From: Ancylostoma caninum
Lineage: Eukaryota; Nematoda; Chromadorea; Rhabditida; Ancylostomatidae
Direction of reading: 5' to 3'
DNA: 64,000 nt
Assembly (NCBI GenBank): GCA_037903475.1
Contig: JBAJFG010000384.1
Span: forward strand, 1,371,001 to 1,435,000
Each line of letters starts with the position of its first letter. Positions within the stretch are counted from its first letter, which is position 1. This document shows, one piece after another, positions 1 through 12,000 of the stretch. The notes beneath the pieces were generated by a model. It saw only the letters and a list, made by a program, of their open reading frames with translations, was not told the DNA's origin and did not search any database. The position numbers were made by a program, and so were the translations under genes.

Positions 1-45
1 GTAAGATTGTACAAAACACCGAATGCCCAAGAAACACTACTCCAT

Positions 46-2832
46 TCAGGAACTGGCTAGCTTGGCTGATCCATCACAAGCGACGAACTTTACTCTGTTT
101 ACACGTATGCTGTCACGAAAATCTACTCGCTCCATGAGGAAAGTCCACACATTATCACAATGTCGGTAAGCTCTTAGCTTTTCAGCCTTAAATACCGAGT
201 ATAACATCCCATTCCAAAAAAAAATAGGAAGATTAACTGAAGAGACGGAGCCTTTAGAATGGACAGTTACAGGAAACTCCAACCGTCCGGGCTCCCACGG
301 ACCAGCACAGTTCGTTGCGGCACGGCAATCTGTCATGAACCACGCATGTCCGCTTGCTCCCTTCCACGCTACGGCGCATTTAGCTGGTCCCAAGGTCCTC
401 AACGTTTAAGTTTCCTATATCTGCCAAAGCCCAAAAGCTGTAGTTAGAACTCATCGGAGTCCCATCCGATCGGATAACAAACGATACGTATCGATGCTCT
501 TCTGATGAGTTCCGACGAGGATCAATACGTATCGTACGTTGTCCGACCGGATCGGACGCCGATGCACTACGAATGCAGCTAAAGGCGTTCAGAGAATTCA
601 AATTCCGCAGGAATTCATTCCAGAACAGTTCATTCAACCTCTACAGTAGGCTAATTCTGTGAGTACGCATGCCGATGCGGTATATTAGGCATTGAGACGC
701 GGAGAAGAATCGGTTCCACGCATCGATTAGCTGCCGCGACAAAGTGCAGATGTGGCAGAACTCGGCCGAAAAAAATGAGACGCTCAAGTCTATGTACCCT
801 TTCAAACCCGATGCTAAATATGAAACAGCATGTGGACTAAAAAAGTCACACCTTGAGGGTAGAACTTTTGAAAATAACCTAAGAAACTTGATTTATGTAT
901 ACGCACATGCCTAGACACGAATTATCTATTATTCCTTAATATGTTGAATTGAACATGAAAAACGAAGCTGACCTTGAAATACATCTTGTTCTTTGCTTTC
1001 TGTGCCAGAGCCTTATTGATTGCCTTATCGTATATGAAAAGTACCTTCTCGGCAAGCTGCTGTGGGATCATTTCTGCAATAACATAATATTTGGTGTTGA
1101 AACAAAGCTACAGACACAAATGGTGATTCTAAAATGGGTAGTGTTTCTCACAGCATCTAATTTCAGCCACTTTCCCATCCTGCCTTGCTTAGCGCAGTCC
1201 GAAATCATCGTAGTACTCTATCGCAAGAGAACTTACTGTGAGTGAATAAAGCGCACGAGACGGAGGGAAACGGAAGCCTGAGTTCAAAGGCAATGCTCTC
1301 ACCAGCATTCGTATCACTACGGAAAAGTACTACCCAGGAAAAACTACGACTGCACGCCAAATGAGCTTCGAAATAGCCATGAGCAGTTACTCCCATGTAA
1401 AAGAAAAGGTACGACTGCTGAGAGCGTATACCCCACTCATCGTCCTCAACTTAAATGTGACAGAGCTGCTGCTCATACACTTTGAAAAAGCAACCCTTTG
1501 CAAGGCTAGGCGCCAACACACTCATCACGACAGTGAAACATGGGTGGGACGTTGTGGCTGTGACAACCTACAGATTCCCCCTGACTACGCTACCATCATA
1601 AGGATGGTTGCGTAGAAGCAAAGAGATTTGCGGTCGATACGAATTCATTTCCCTAACGCCATATGTACAGTGCCTTCGATCGATACTCAGCCGGTTGGCT
1701 GCGGGAACGATGCCAGCAGGACGTGATCTCAGGCGGTGCGGGAGGACGAAGTTGCGGATCGAAAGCACTGTACAGGCGTTTCATAACGGACTCGGTATGG
1801 CCTCGTGGAGAGCGCAGATGCGCTTTTGATAAGTATCCCACGTCCTAGCCTATTGATCCCAGTGCTTTATAGGTACCTGACATGTTAAAACGGTCCCGGA
1901 AATGATGTGGAAAGTACGTGAAACGCATGCGTTCAGGCGGTGCGATATCGAGTGCGCTGTGAATGGCCTGTATGTAGGCTATCGCACTGTTTCATTGCAG
2001 CTGCAACACAAATGCACAAACCGAAAACACATTTTGGTTCACCCATACATATGTACAGTTTGCGGAACTGGTTGAAGGGTAGTGCATACAGCTTCACTGA
2101 ATTGCAGACAAAGCGACATGGCGGGACATAATCAGCACAACCACATGTTATGTGATCTCTTATCACCCCATGCACCGTTGAAATCCTTCCGTGCTTTTCG
2201 CGTACCAACACCATTGAAGTGCATGTATTACCCACTGGCAAATTTGGCAGGCGCTGTACATTATGGTACTATTCTTGACAAAGACCAGTAACCTGACAAA
2301 GAATCTATGCACTAACGTAGCCTGAAAATTGCTTACGACTCACTCCACCACGACTTACTCCACCACCACGTACAGTGGACGTCAGTGGCGTTGGCCCATC
2401 TGCAGCCTCGAAAAGGACGTCGTGTAACCGCGCCGCGCGCGCCGTAACCTACGTATTCTGCTGCTGTTATGCAATTTCTAGCAGCTTTTCTACCCGATTT
2501 TAAGGATTTTCGAGCAAATCGGGAAGAAAAGACCCTAGAACTAGCATCCTGGCGGCGATGACACCGACCTCGGCCCGCGCGGAGCGGTCGCGCTGCGTCC
2601 TTCTCGAGGCCGCGAATGGGCCACCACCATTGCCGTCCACTGTACGCGACAGCGCGTACAATTCGTAGCTCATCATCACGCGGTTCACGAGTTTGTCAGG
2701 AATCGTACTTGGACGAACTGAACCAAATATGAATAGTAGACCACATCACATACGCTCATGAACAAGATCGTCAAGTGTTTTCTGCAGGGCCTCCCCGAGG
2801 GTCGTATTTCTGTACATTTGGTAGTAAGTCAT
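46..2832 (-). CDS. gtf-2A2: Transcription initiation factor IIA gamma subunit, complete, 3 exons
   Basis: Small subunit of TFIIA, a nuclear general factor that stabilises TBP on the TATA box. Coding exons on the minus strand are 2832-2754, 1073-973 and 186-46, total 106 aa plus TGA; human TFIIA gamma is about 109 aa. The N-terminus [17 protein letters not shown] and the following residues up to LVHEQ match the family's helical bundle, exon 2 carries the [10 protein letters not shown] block, and exon 3 carries [10 protein letters not shown] and VKFVACDG of the C-terminal beta-barrel. Phases close exactly: exon 1 ends in one base of a split CAA codon and exon 2 ends in phase 0. Donors are GTATGT and GTCAGC. 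The ATG directly follows a TTTTGCAG acceptor, which fixes the start and suggests SL trans-splicing. It lies 218 bp behind the AAMP stop, so it is probably the downstream operon gene. Intron 1 (1074-2753) holds two Tc1-like MITEs and intron 2 (187-972) a foldback. Assignment from family knowledge; very secure. Confidence 0.95.
449..563. repeat. Foldback (MITE-like) repeat in TFIIA gamma intron 2
   Basis: Imperfect palindrome: the left arm contains ATCCGATCGGATAACAAACG then ATACGTAT, and the right arm contains the inverse ATACGTATCGTACGTTGTCC followed by GACCGGATCGGA. The loop holds CTGATGAGTTCC, a string that also sits in the loop of the hairpin at 8065-8112. No coding content. The whole structure is inside the intron between exons 2 and 3. 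Confidence 0.6.
1668..1770. mobile_element. 103-bp TA-flanked Tc1-like MITE
   Basis: Ends are CAGTGCCTTCGATC and its inverse GATCGAAAGCACTG, each flanked by TA (1666-1667 and 1771-1772). CAGT termini plus a TA target are the Tc1/mariner signature. Too short to encode anything. Located in intron 1 of the TFIIA gamma gene. Confidence 0.6.
2373..2642. mobile_element. 270-bp TA-flanked Tc1-like MITE
   Basis: Terminal inverted repeats begin CAGTGGACGTCAGTGGCG on the left and CAGTGGACGGCAATGGTG on the reverse of the right end. The similarity runs about 45 bp inward. TA dinucleotides flank both ends (2371-2372 and 2643-2644). GC-rich interior with no open gene; the short minus-strand reading frame here is just TIR sequence. 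Sits in TFIIA gamma intron 1, only about 110 bp from the exon 1 donor. Confidence 0.65.
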
Positions 2833-2846
2833 CTGCAAAAGATGTG
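2833..2846 (-). promoter_or_regulatory. Candidate spliced-leader trans-splice acceptor
   Basis: Reading the minus strand, a pyrimidine-containing CACATCTTTTGCAG ends exactly at the TFIIA gamma ATG. No conserved coding sequence lies between it and the AAMP stop at 3051. An AATGAA hexamer (minus strand, 2944-2949) sits about 100 bp upstream and could be the AAMP poly(A) signal. That arrangement is what operon intercistronic regions look like in nematodes. The leader type (SL1 or SL2) cannot be told from the DNA, and a cis-spliced 5' UTR intron is the alternative. Confidence 0.55.
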
Positions 2847-3050
2847 AAGCGATACTAAACTGGAATCAAAACGCAGAAGTCTCGAGAGATAGGCGTAGTG
2901 GGTTTGCCCGTAGAAACAGCAAGTTATAATGTCCACTGAATCTTTCATTAACCATTCACAGCAACAAAAACCACAACAACAAATTTCAACGGTGTGCAGG
3001 CAATGTTTCTATGTCAACAAGTTACCAAATCTACAGAAGCTGCTTTTCCG

Positions 3051-6000
3051 TCAAAGCAATGACAAGTCAAAAATTCGAATTACTCCACCAGTGGCAGCAG
3101 TCATTACACGTAAAGGATTCGAGCCTAACAACGCCATATCCAATACCTCGTCGCCACCATTTCCTAGTTCCTAAATGATTATTTTGACTGTCAAATACTG
3201 GATAATCAAAGCTCACAGATACTTAAAGCGCACTGTGAGGGTTCATTCTCAAAATGTTAAAAACCTTGTACAGTGACCCATCCCTGGCATCAAAAACTCT
3301 CACGGTGCCATCAACAGAACCAACACACAGGAAAGGCGTACTTCCTTCCATAGACCACAGTGCTCGTACCATCGCCTGAATTTAGAAAATTTGACCACAA
3401 CAGCCTGAAAGTTTCTCGGCGCTTTCGATAATTGGCACTATTCGGCTGGTTCTGCCCCAAAAATTTCAATATAAAAAATTTCGCCCAAACTTGGTGTACG
3501 GGGGTTATTTGAGGTGCTGACCACGAATATCGTATCCATTTTATATCATAACTCCGTTTCTATAGGGTTATGGTAGGTATACCGCGGATAAGGTATCTCA
3601 CAGAATCCTCTCAAACTTTGCATAGAGGGGTTGTCTTAGGCGCTGATAACGAATATCAACTTTATTTTGCATGCATGCTTCATTTTCTTCCCGAAATCGG
3701 CATTTTCTCCCAATTTCCCACCGTAAAACTACCGTATCTCTTTAAAAAGGAGGTTACGGTACAAAACGGATACGATATTCGTGATCAGCGCCCAAAACAA
3801 CCCCTCTGAAAATTTCAGAGCATTCTATGAGACACCGTATCCACAGTATACCCACCGTAACCCTACAAAAACGGAGTTACGGTACAAAATGGATACGACA
3901 TTCGTGTTCAGCACCTCAAGCAAGCCCCCCAGGCGAAGTTTGGGCGAAAGTTTTCATTTTAAAATTTTGAGGCAGAACTAGCCGAATAGTGTCCGACAAT
4001 TAATAGCAGAAACTTTAAAAAATTCAAAGCTCCTACGCAACAGGTGACGAAGACGTTGCGTCGCGTCGTTGCGGCATGCTGAACGTCGTAAACTTACGTA
4101 CAGACGCAAAATTGCAGGCACACCTCCATTTAGCGGGAATCGTGGGATGGCGAGCGTTAGTTGCGGTCCATTATAGGTGCGAGACTCCAGATATGCTTCA
4201 AGGGTCGTTAGCGTCTTCGCACCTCGCTCGCGCCTTTAATTGTCCAAATCACTCGCACTGCCCATTACGACATGTGGGCGGGCCCCGAAAAACTGATATT
4301 TGCCGCGATCCCTAAAGTACGTCGCGCGCGATGTCGCAGTTGTCACAAACCTCAGCTGGGTAAAGGTAGCACTCGGTAATTTTGCTCCCTCAGATTCTGC
4401 TGCAATCCTAGGTTCAGCACCATGGTCAGAACGAACGTAGTGATCAATTTTGTCAAAATCTGCGCTAGAGACTATTTTGTTTGCTTCCAGTAGGAAAAAT
4501 AGGCGAGCTGTGCAGAGTGGAACTGAAAGGCGGCGGGAAATGAGGAAAGTGATCGTAATCCGAAATGGTTCACTCTTAAACTCATCCGGTTGATAATCGA
4601 AGCACCTCTGATTTCTTTTCTACTCAGATGGTGATGCCCTAGCAGCATCTCCTCCCAGCTGCTGCAATCCTCCCATCAGTTGTTGCCATCCTTCAGCAAT
4701 TACTACTAAAAGATCAAAAGCTTTAGCAGCAGTTGGCGAGGAGATGGCAGCACCAGAGAGGAGATGCAGCTGAAGGTTCAACTCGACGTATTGCGAACTC
4801 GTGTTGCGTTGCTGACCCTTATTTATAATATCAGAGTAGAATTATTGGACCATTTTCAATCTTCGAAACACCCAAAATATTGGACATATTTTAGGTTGGG
4901 CAATAAGTTCGTGCGGTTTTTCCACGGGATTTAATACCACTGCCTTTCGGAAACATTAGCCACAACAACAGGTTTATAAAGTTTCCTTGATGACGTATAT
5001 TACAGGATGGCTGCAATACCTAGATGTCGTCCGCGACAACTGGTCCGAGTTGTCCTCGGCAGCTGCCCTTACTAACTCTGGAGAACGCAGACTGCTAGAG
5101 CAACGGTTGTCAATGTTGCGGAGGTGCGAGTGAGGTGCGAGATCTTCGCACCTCATGCAATTAATGTTCAACCGCAACTAACGCTCCACACCCGGAATCG
5201 TGGGTTTCCACGGACTATATTGAAGCTTATGGTAAAGTTTGTGGTCCAAAATGTTCGGAAAATGTTCTCAGGGATTTCCAGTGATGAACTCTGTGAGCGC
5301 TGCAACGTATGCAGTGTTCTTCGCCAAGGAATTTTGTTTCCAATACATGGAAGGACGCATTGCTGGTTTCTCTCATTTATACATTTGTTCAGTTTTTTTT
5401 TTTCGCATTTGAGTTATCACTGTTTTTCTTCTATGCATACGTTGTTGTAGCCCCGTGCTTCGACACTCTCTGAAATTTTTCACTGTTTAGGTGTGCTCTA
5501 GTAGTAGTGGTGTTTCTTTGGAGGCATACTTTCTTCTTGTACCTCGATTTGATGTTCTTTGGTCCTTTGCTGGTTGCGTGTGTGATTTTTTGATCCATTT
5601 ATGAGTTTCATTTCACTAAGTCATGTTCTAGTCTCGCGCCTTCGATCTTTCCCAGTTTTTCACGGGTTGGAGCTATGATTTCGGGGGGGGGGGGTTCTTT
5701 CACTCATTTCACCACAAAATCACACTGGAACGACGAAAAATTATGGAAAGTGTCGAAGCGTACGACTACCCTACATTCACCTATAAATCAATATCGCCCT
5801 GATGGAACGCTGTTTTAAACTTCCGGTACAACAATGTCTACATGAACGGGAAATAGAACAGTGTCCCCCCACCCCCCAGCAATAGCAGTGAAACCATCGC
5901 GTCGCGTTTGCTAGCAGGCACGGCGCGAATCCGGCCTATCGCGCCCGTTTTTCGAGGAAAACGTATAAACAGGAAGCGACGTCGCGAGGGCGAACGCCAA

Positions 6001-9000
6001 CTACCACATCGCGACCGCTGTTTGCGCATGCATCCACTTGGGACCCGTCGCATCTGAACAGTTTGCTCGACGCGATGGTTGCGTCGCGCCGAAGTTTAAA
6101 CACTCCTTTATGCGATCAGATGTGCCATGACGGAACCGAAAACATACAGATAAAAGATACTAGACTGTGAAACTATGGATGCACATCTCCGAGCAAAACC
6201 ATATTTAATCTAAGAATGATAGCAGAACACCTCAATCAAAATTTTCCAGAGTCATCAGGGATCAATTTTATCAAGTCAGTGAGATTCCTTCTGGAAGGAG
6301 TCACTGCTATGTGAGTCAGAACAGGTGACTAACCAAATGGAGACTTTTTCAAGGTTTCTATACGTGTTCTCCGCGAGAGAAACACTTACCAGAACCACTG
6401 CTTTCTTCAACTTTTTGCTGGAAATTTCTCCGCTCTTGAGGATGGCCCTCCTAATCGTGGAAAATTTCTTGCAGTCGCTGTTTTGACGCGAGATGGTAGG
6501 ATGGCTGATCCTTGTGGCCAAATTATTGTGGGCAGAGATCTATCGTACTCGCCTGATGGCAGCACCTCCAATCAGATCGCTTCTTTGATACTTTACCATG
6601 AAAATGAAGTCATCCTCCACAGACCGGTAACATTTCGGAGAGCCGGATTCAGAGCCGGTTACCCAGAGTGTTACGTTGTTCTCGTTTGCTGAGCTGTGGG
6701 TACGCTGATACGCGCTAACTGATCTCTTGAGTTTACTGATATCAACTTCAGTTAACTAGTGAGTCGATGCGGCATCATTTCCAGCCTGCGAAATTAGCTT
6801 GGTTGATTGTTCGAAGAATAGGGAATAGTACTGAACATTTGTATTAATATCAGGTTGTTGAGAAAATAATTGCCGTTCCGGAGTATGCAGAAATAAATTA
6901 TCCTCTTCTGTCAAATTTGAGCAACTTCAGCTCAACTTATGTGAGTTTCTCGTAGGGTTTTTCTTCCTCTTTCAAATGCTGCGCATTTGTTTTGGCTTCG
7001 AATCGCCTTCCAAATGGGCAGTGAGCTATTCGGTCGCAAATTTTTCTTCCGTCGATTTTGATTTGATCCCCAAAGCAACCACGGTCATGACCACAAGTTG
7101 TTCTTTGACGATCAAGCGTTAAGGACATTCATGGAACCTAAACCGGGTCCAAACATTTGGACGTTGAGGGCACGGATGGGGGCTCACTATACTACACTTC
7201 CAAAACATTTGACTTCAATTGACATGACAAGAAAGGTGCGGAAGTAAACACCCCACGATCAGACAGATGACCAGCGTCTCACCCGCTTTGTCATCTTTTC
7301 TAACCGAGCCAGAGCGCCGCGAAGCGGCGCTCTGACTCGGCCCCGTGTGCCACGTTACCTCCGGGCTAGGTAAACTCTGAAAAAAAAACCCGAGCCAGAG
7401 CGCCGCTTCGCGGCGCTCTGACTCGGCCCCGTGTGCCAGGTTACCTCCGGGCTAGGTAAACTCAGCTTCGCCGCGCTTCGCGGATGACAGTGATTTTCTG
7501 CGAAACTGCATAGCTCCTAAACGGTTTGGAGATTTGCTCTTATTATGTACTATATAGAGAGCTTCTACATGGTTCGTTGTATGAGTAGCAGCACAGATCC
7601 TCACGTGGTCAAGTCGTTTTTATTTATGATATAACGCTGAAAATGGAAATTGTTGTGATTCGGGCACAATTAGCTTGTAACAGAAAAAAAATGCGTAAAG
7701 ATTCTATTCCTATTTCGTGAGCACAATATTAAGCTCATGGAGTGCACCATTTGTTCCCCTGACCGCTAATTTCTAATTGCTGCCACTACTTGATGCTTTA
7801 GAAGGAATGCAGTAAAAATTTCCGTTCAACTCTGCTGTATTTGAATGATTCACAGCTCTAATTGCGAAATCAAACTTTCTTCATCAATGATTCCCCCATT
7901 CTGCCTTAGAGATCCAAAATATTCCATTTTCATTGCAAAATAGATGTCCTAATTGAAGATTTCTGTGTTGTACACATAGATATAGCATGGATATAGAGTA
8001 AGACCCTCCCGTAGCTCTCCCCTAGGAGGATAGATAGGTAAGTTTTACCTATTAGTTTCTAACCAATAAGGTCCTCCTCGCCATACTGATGAGTTCCCAG
8101 GAGGACCTTATTCATTTAACCTAGTTACCCGTATATGGTTAGGGAACGAAACGGGCAATTAGGTAATCATTCTTATAATTTTTGCTACCACTTTATTATT
8201 CTATACTAACATTACTAATTTTATAGCAACTCCTCCCTCTTCAACTATCATTCCAGCGAAGAGACGGACTCCCAAACCCCTTCACAGCCTCTATATCATA
8301 GCTCGAAAGCGTTCCGTAAGAATGTAAGAATGGTCTCAAACAGAGATCATTCGAATCCAAAAGAAAAACACGCTTTAAAAAGTTTATCGCAGCTTGGCTG
8401 TATGTCCAACTCAGGACAGCTTTAGCAGAAGAAGTGCAGAAAAGGTGCAAAATAGATTCAAGAAGTGGTGCACGTTCACTTCCTTCATCCTAGTGAATCA
8501 GTGAATACTTTGACGTTTTTGACATTACTTGAAAGAGGAGGATTCGTGGGCAGCCGCAAATATGTGACTTGCTGATTCTCCGATCTTCGATTTCGGAAGA
8601 AGTATAGAAGATGGGAGATCAAATTTGTTCAGCCTTTGTTTATGTGTTATATGAACTTAAATCATGGAGGACAGCAGTAGAACTTTACCACACTTCGCGT
8701 TAGACGTCTAGAGAATATTTGCAGCGTAATAATTGATTCTTTCCACAGGTGAGAGAGCTTTACTGCCAAACTTAGCATTCCAGAACAGTTGAACATTATA
8801 CTTATTTTTCTCAGTTTGGCTCAACTCTTAGCTTAAATTCAGTGGAAAAATAGGATGCGCTGGTAACATCATTCTTCTCAGCGACCACCCATCATGGCAA
8901 CGCCTGAAGACACGTCATATCACTGACAGCCGAGGAGTCGGGCCAGACGTCCTACAGCTCAGATCCTGCTGGCCGATAGGCGGAGCCTGTGGTTGTCGGT

Positions 9001-12000
9001 CACCGCAATTATATTTCGCCTAGTGGGCCACACCCGGCGCGTCTACAGACGTTCGTCACCCGCCGCGCCGCCGCGCAAGAATTCGCGCGCGGCACTACCT
9101 TCTCTTTCCCTAGCGCAGACGCCGGGAGGGTTCGTCGCGCACCCCGCCCCTTTCGCCGCGTTCGCGAAAGGACGGGTGACGAACGTCACGTAATCCACCC
9201 GGCGTGCCAGCACTTCCGCTATCGCGCTGGGACCACACCACTGATTCATAGATCAGTGTTGTTTACGACCGGTCAAGCGAGTTGGGCGTGGTCGCAGCGG
9301 CGAGTTTGACCAATAGCAGTCCTGACACATAGCCACACGTTCAAAGTACACAGGGGGGCTAGTGCTTTATTATATAGAGGGATAGCAGTCCTGACACATA
9401 GCCACACGTTCAAAGTACACAGGGGGGCTAGTGCTTTATTATATAGAGGGATCTAATTTTTCGCCCCAAAAACTACCCATTTCTAGACAGCGTAGGAGCT
9501 ATATATGGAGCTTGGTTCCTGTACGATAAAAAGAAGCGTGAATTCGTATCGGTAGACACGTCCTCCCATCTCTAAGTTTTCCCAAGCCAGATCTTCTCTT
9601 TAAGGAGGTTGTGCCAGGAGTTTGGTGGTGCTGTAAGGGTGTGACTGACTGCATCGTTCCGTCAATGGTTAACCGCAGAGTCCTAGTATTGTAATTACGA
9701 GTTGAGATCCGCAAATCTGCTATAGATGTATCGGAAATGGTGAACAAATGCTGGTTTTCCCCTGCTCCAGGCTAACGTTAAGCAGCAGCACATTGCTGAT
9801 CTGACGCATGCTGAAATCGCCTTCCAAAAGTTTGCTAATCCTTGTGATCTACGTTTTTGTTGTAGGGGGCATGCAATCCTGCTGAATTGTCGAGGAGGAT
9901 CTGCAGAATTGAATGGTTGCTAAAGCGACGAAAAAGGTTGTGTCTGAGCCGAGTTACAACAATTTGAACTGGTGCGCCTATTTCGGCAATTAATTTCGCA
10001 ACAACCTAATACTTTCCGAAAACTGAGGAGCCAACAGCAAAGTTCCCCTTATTTCACACGGAAGTCCATACTTTACAGAATGCCTGCAGATGTATTCAAA
10101 TACCGCCAAATGCTGAACATTCGAATCAAAAGATATTCTATTATACCAGTCACTTCAGATTATTGATCGTGAATAAATTTTTCGACTAGTCTGTATCAAT
10201 GAAAGAGATCAGTTCTAAATCACACCAGAAGTACCTGAGGTGAGGGAGCTCTGTAGATGCTGCGCGGAGTAGTTGAACCAGTCTCGTAGATGCATAGCGT
10301 ACCATCATTTCTTCCAACGGCTAACCACGAATTGAATGGAGAATATTGAACGCATTCCACACAATTTTCGATGTTTTCCTCATCTACCTGAAGTGCGTAC
10401 ATATGCAGCATACCAATCGATGTTTCAAGATTATATTGGTGCTGTCAGGAAAGACTATTCTTCGGAGAAATATCAACGTATTCATCTTTTTAGCACGAAG
10501 CTAGTGACAAGGCCAACTTTCTCGGTCTTTCTTTTTCCTTCTTCTGATTTGTTTTCTACTACCTTCCTAAACTAACTAAAACCTCATCCCGAACCTATTA
10601 TTTTTATAATTCAAAAAAAAAGCGCCATGATGTACACTCACTTTACATCATGGAACTTGTATTTATATTTGTGTCATTTCGTCAACGTTTCTCTTCTGCA
10701 TGAGAAGAAAAGCTGTTATCAAAGCAATGGTTAGTCTATAATTTCCCACCAAAAGTAGGTTACCACTAGAGGAGGGATGCAAACTTGTACAGTCCTTGTC
10801 GAAAAGATAGACGGATTCCGTGACTGCGGAAACGCGGTGGGACCCGAACGATGGATGTGAAGAGAGCATGCCCCAGGTGAGAGGGTGTAGTAGGTCCCAC
10901 CGCGATTCTGCGGCCGCGACGATATGAAACCGCACGCGCAATCCGTCTATCTTTTCGACAAGGACTGTAGCTATGAATTTGCTGTCTTTGTGAAGGACGG
11001 AGGGTCGTTACAAGTCCTATGCTCTGTTGTGAGTTCAGGGTGTGAGCGCGAAGATCAACTGAAAATAAGCCGCAACTTCTTGGAATCATTACCGAAGATT
11101 TCGCCAGAACACCGAGCGCGGCGGACATTTGCCATATATCGCTTTCACCACTAACCGTTTTATGAATTCTTCACGCTAAAATGAAAATATCAACACATTT
11201 ATAGTTATGAGCTGTATTACAAAAGCCAATCGAACACCCTTTAATATCATGTATAAGAAACTGCAAACGTACGTAGACAAGAGTCGAGATTGCGGCGCGG
11301 CTCTCATGGGCAGAGACGCAGGCGCACCCTATGCTGAGCTCCCGTGACTCTGCCCAAGAGAACCGCGACGCGGTCCTGACTGTTCACTGCGCCGTTTGGA
11401 GTTCTCTGTATTTGATATTTTAGCAAAAGCTCTAATGCCATCACATCAGATGATGATTACATGTATATTCAGCTAGGACAGTACCTCGCTTGCCTCGCTT
11501 GGTTCGGAGAGGGGCGGAAAGACAACAGTTACGGTTAACCTGTCGATATGAGCTGTATTCACGACGTGCACAGAACCTTAATAAGAACATAGTAAACGAA
11601 GCTGTCGCCAAAATTACAACGTTAGAAGTACAAGGTAATATACCAGATAAGTGTTTTTTTATGTCATGTGTATAACGACAAATCCTATTCTCATCTATGC
11701 TACGTTAGTTTTCAGCGTGGTAACTTCGTAACTCCTCATGTAATAGCTCAAGGAAAATATGCATTCTATCCAAAACCATATTCTGCATGCAAGCGACGGG
11801 AAAATCTCAAAACAGTCCCCTTCAAATTCACGTCAGTATTAGTGATTTCAGCAAAAATAGTTAAAAGGTGCTACTACCGCTTGCTCATAACACCATTGTG
11901 CTAGATAAATCTATAGCAGTAGCCTCCGGGGCAGGAATTTTGTAGTTGACACCTCAGAAAGTGTCTAGGCGAAATGTTCCACCTCCCGAACTCTCTCCCA

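Noticed and set aside
490..530. CTGATGAG core resembling a hammerhead ribozyme, also at 8086-8093
   Set aside because: Neither site has the following GAAA box or a plausible cleavage triplet and stem III; the string just lies in the loop of foldback hairpins.
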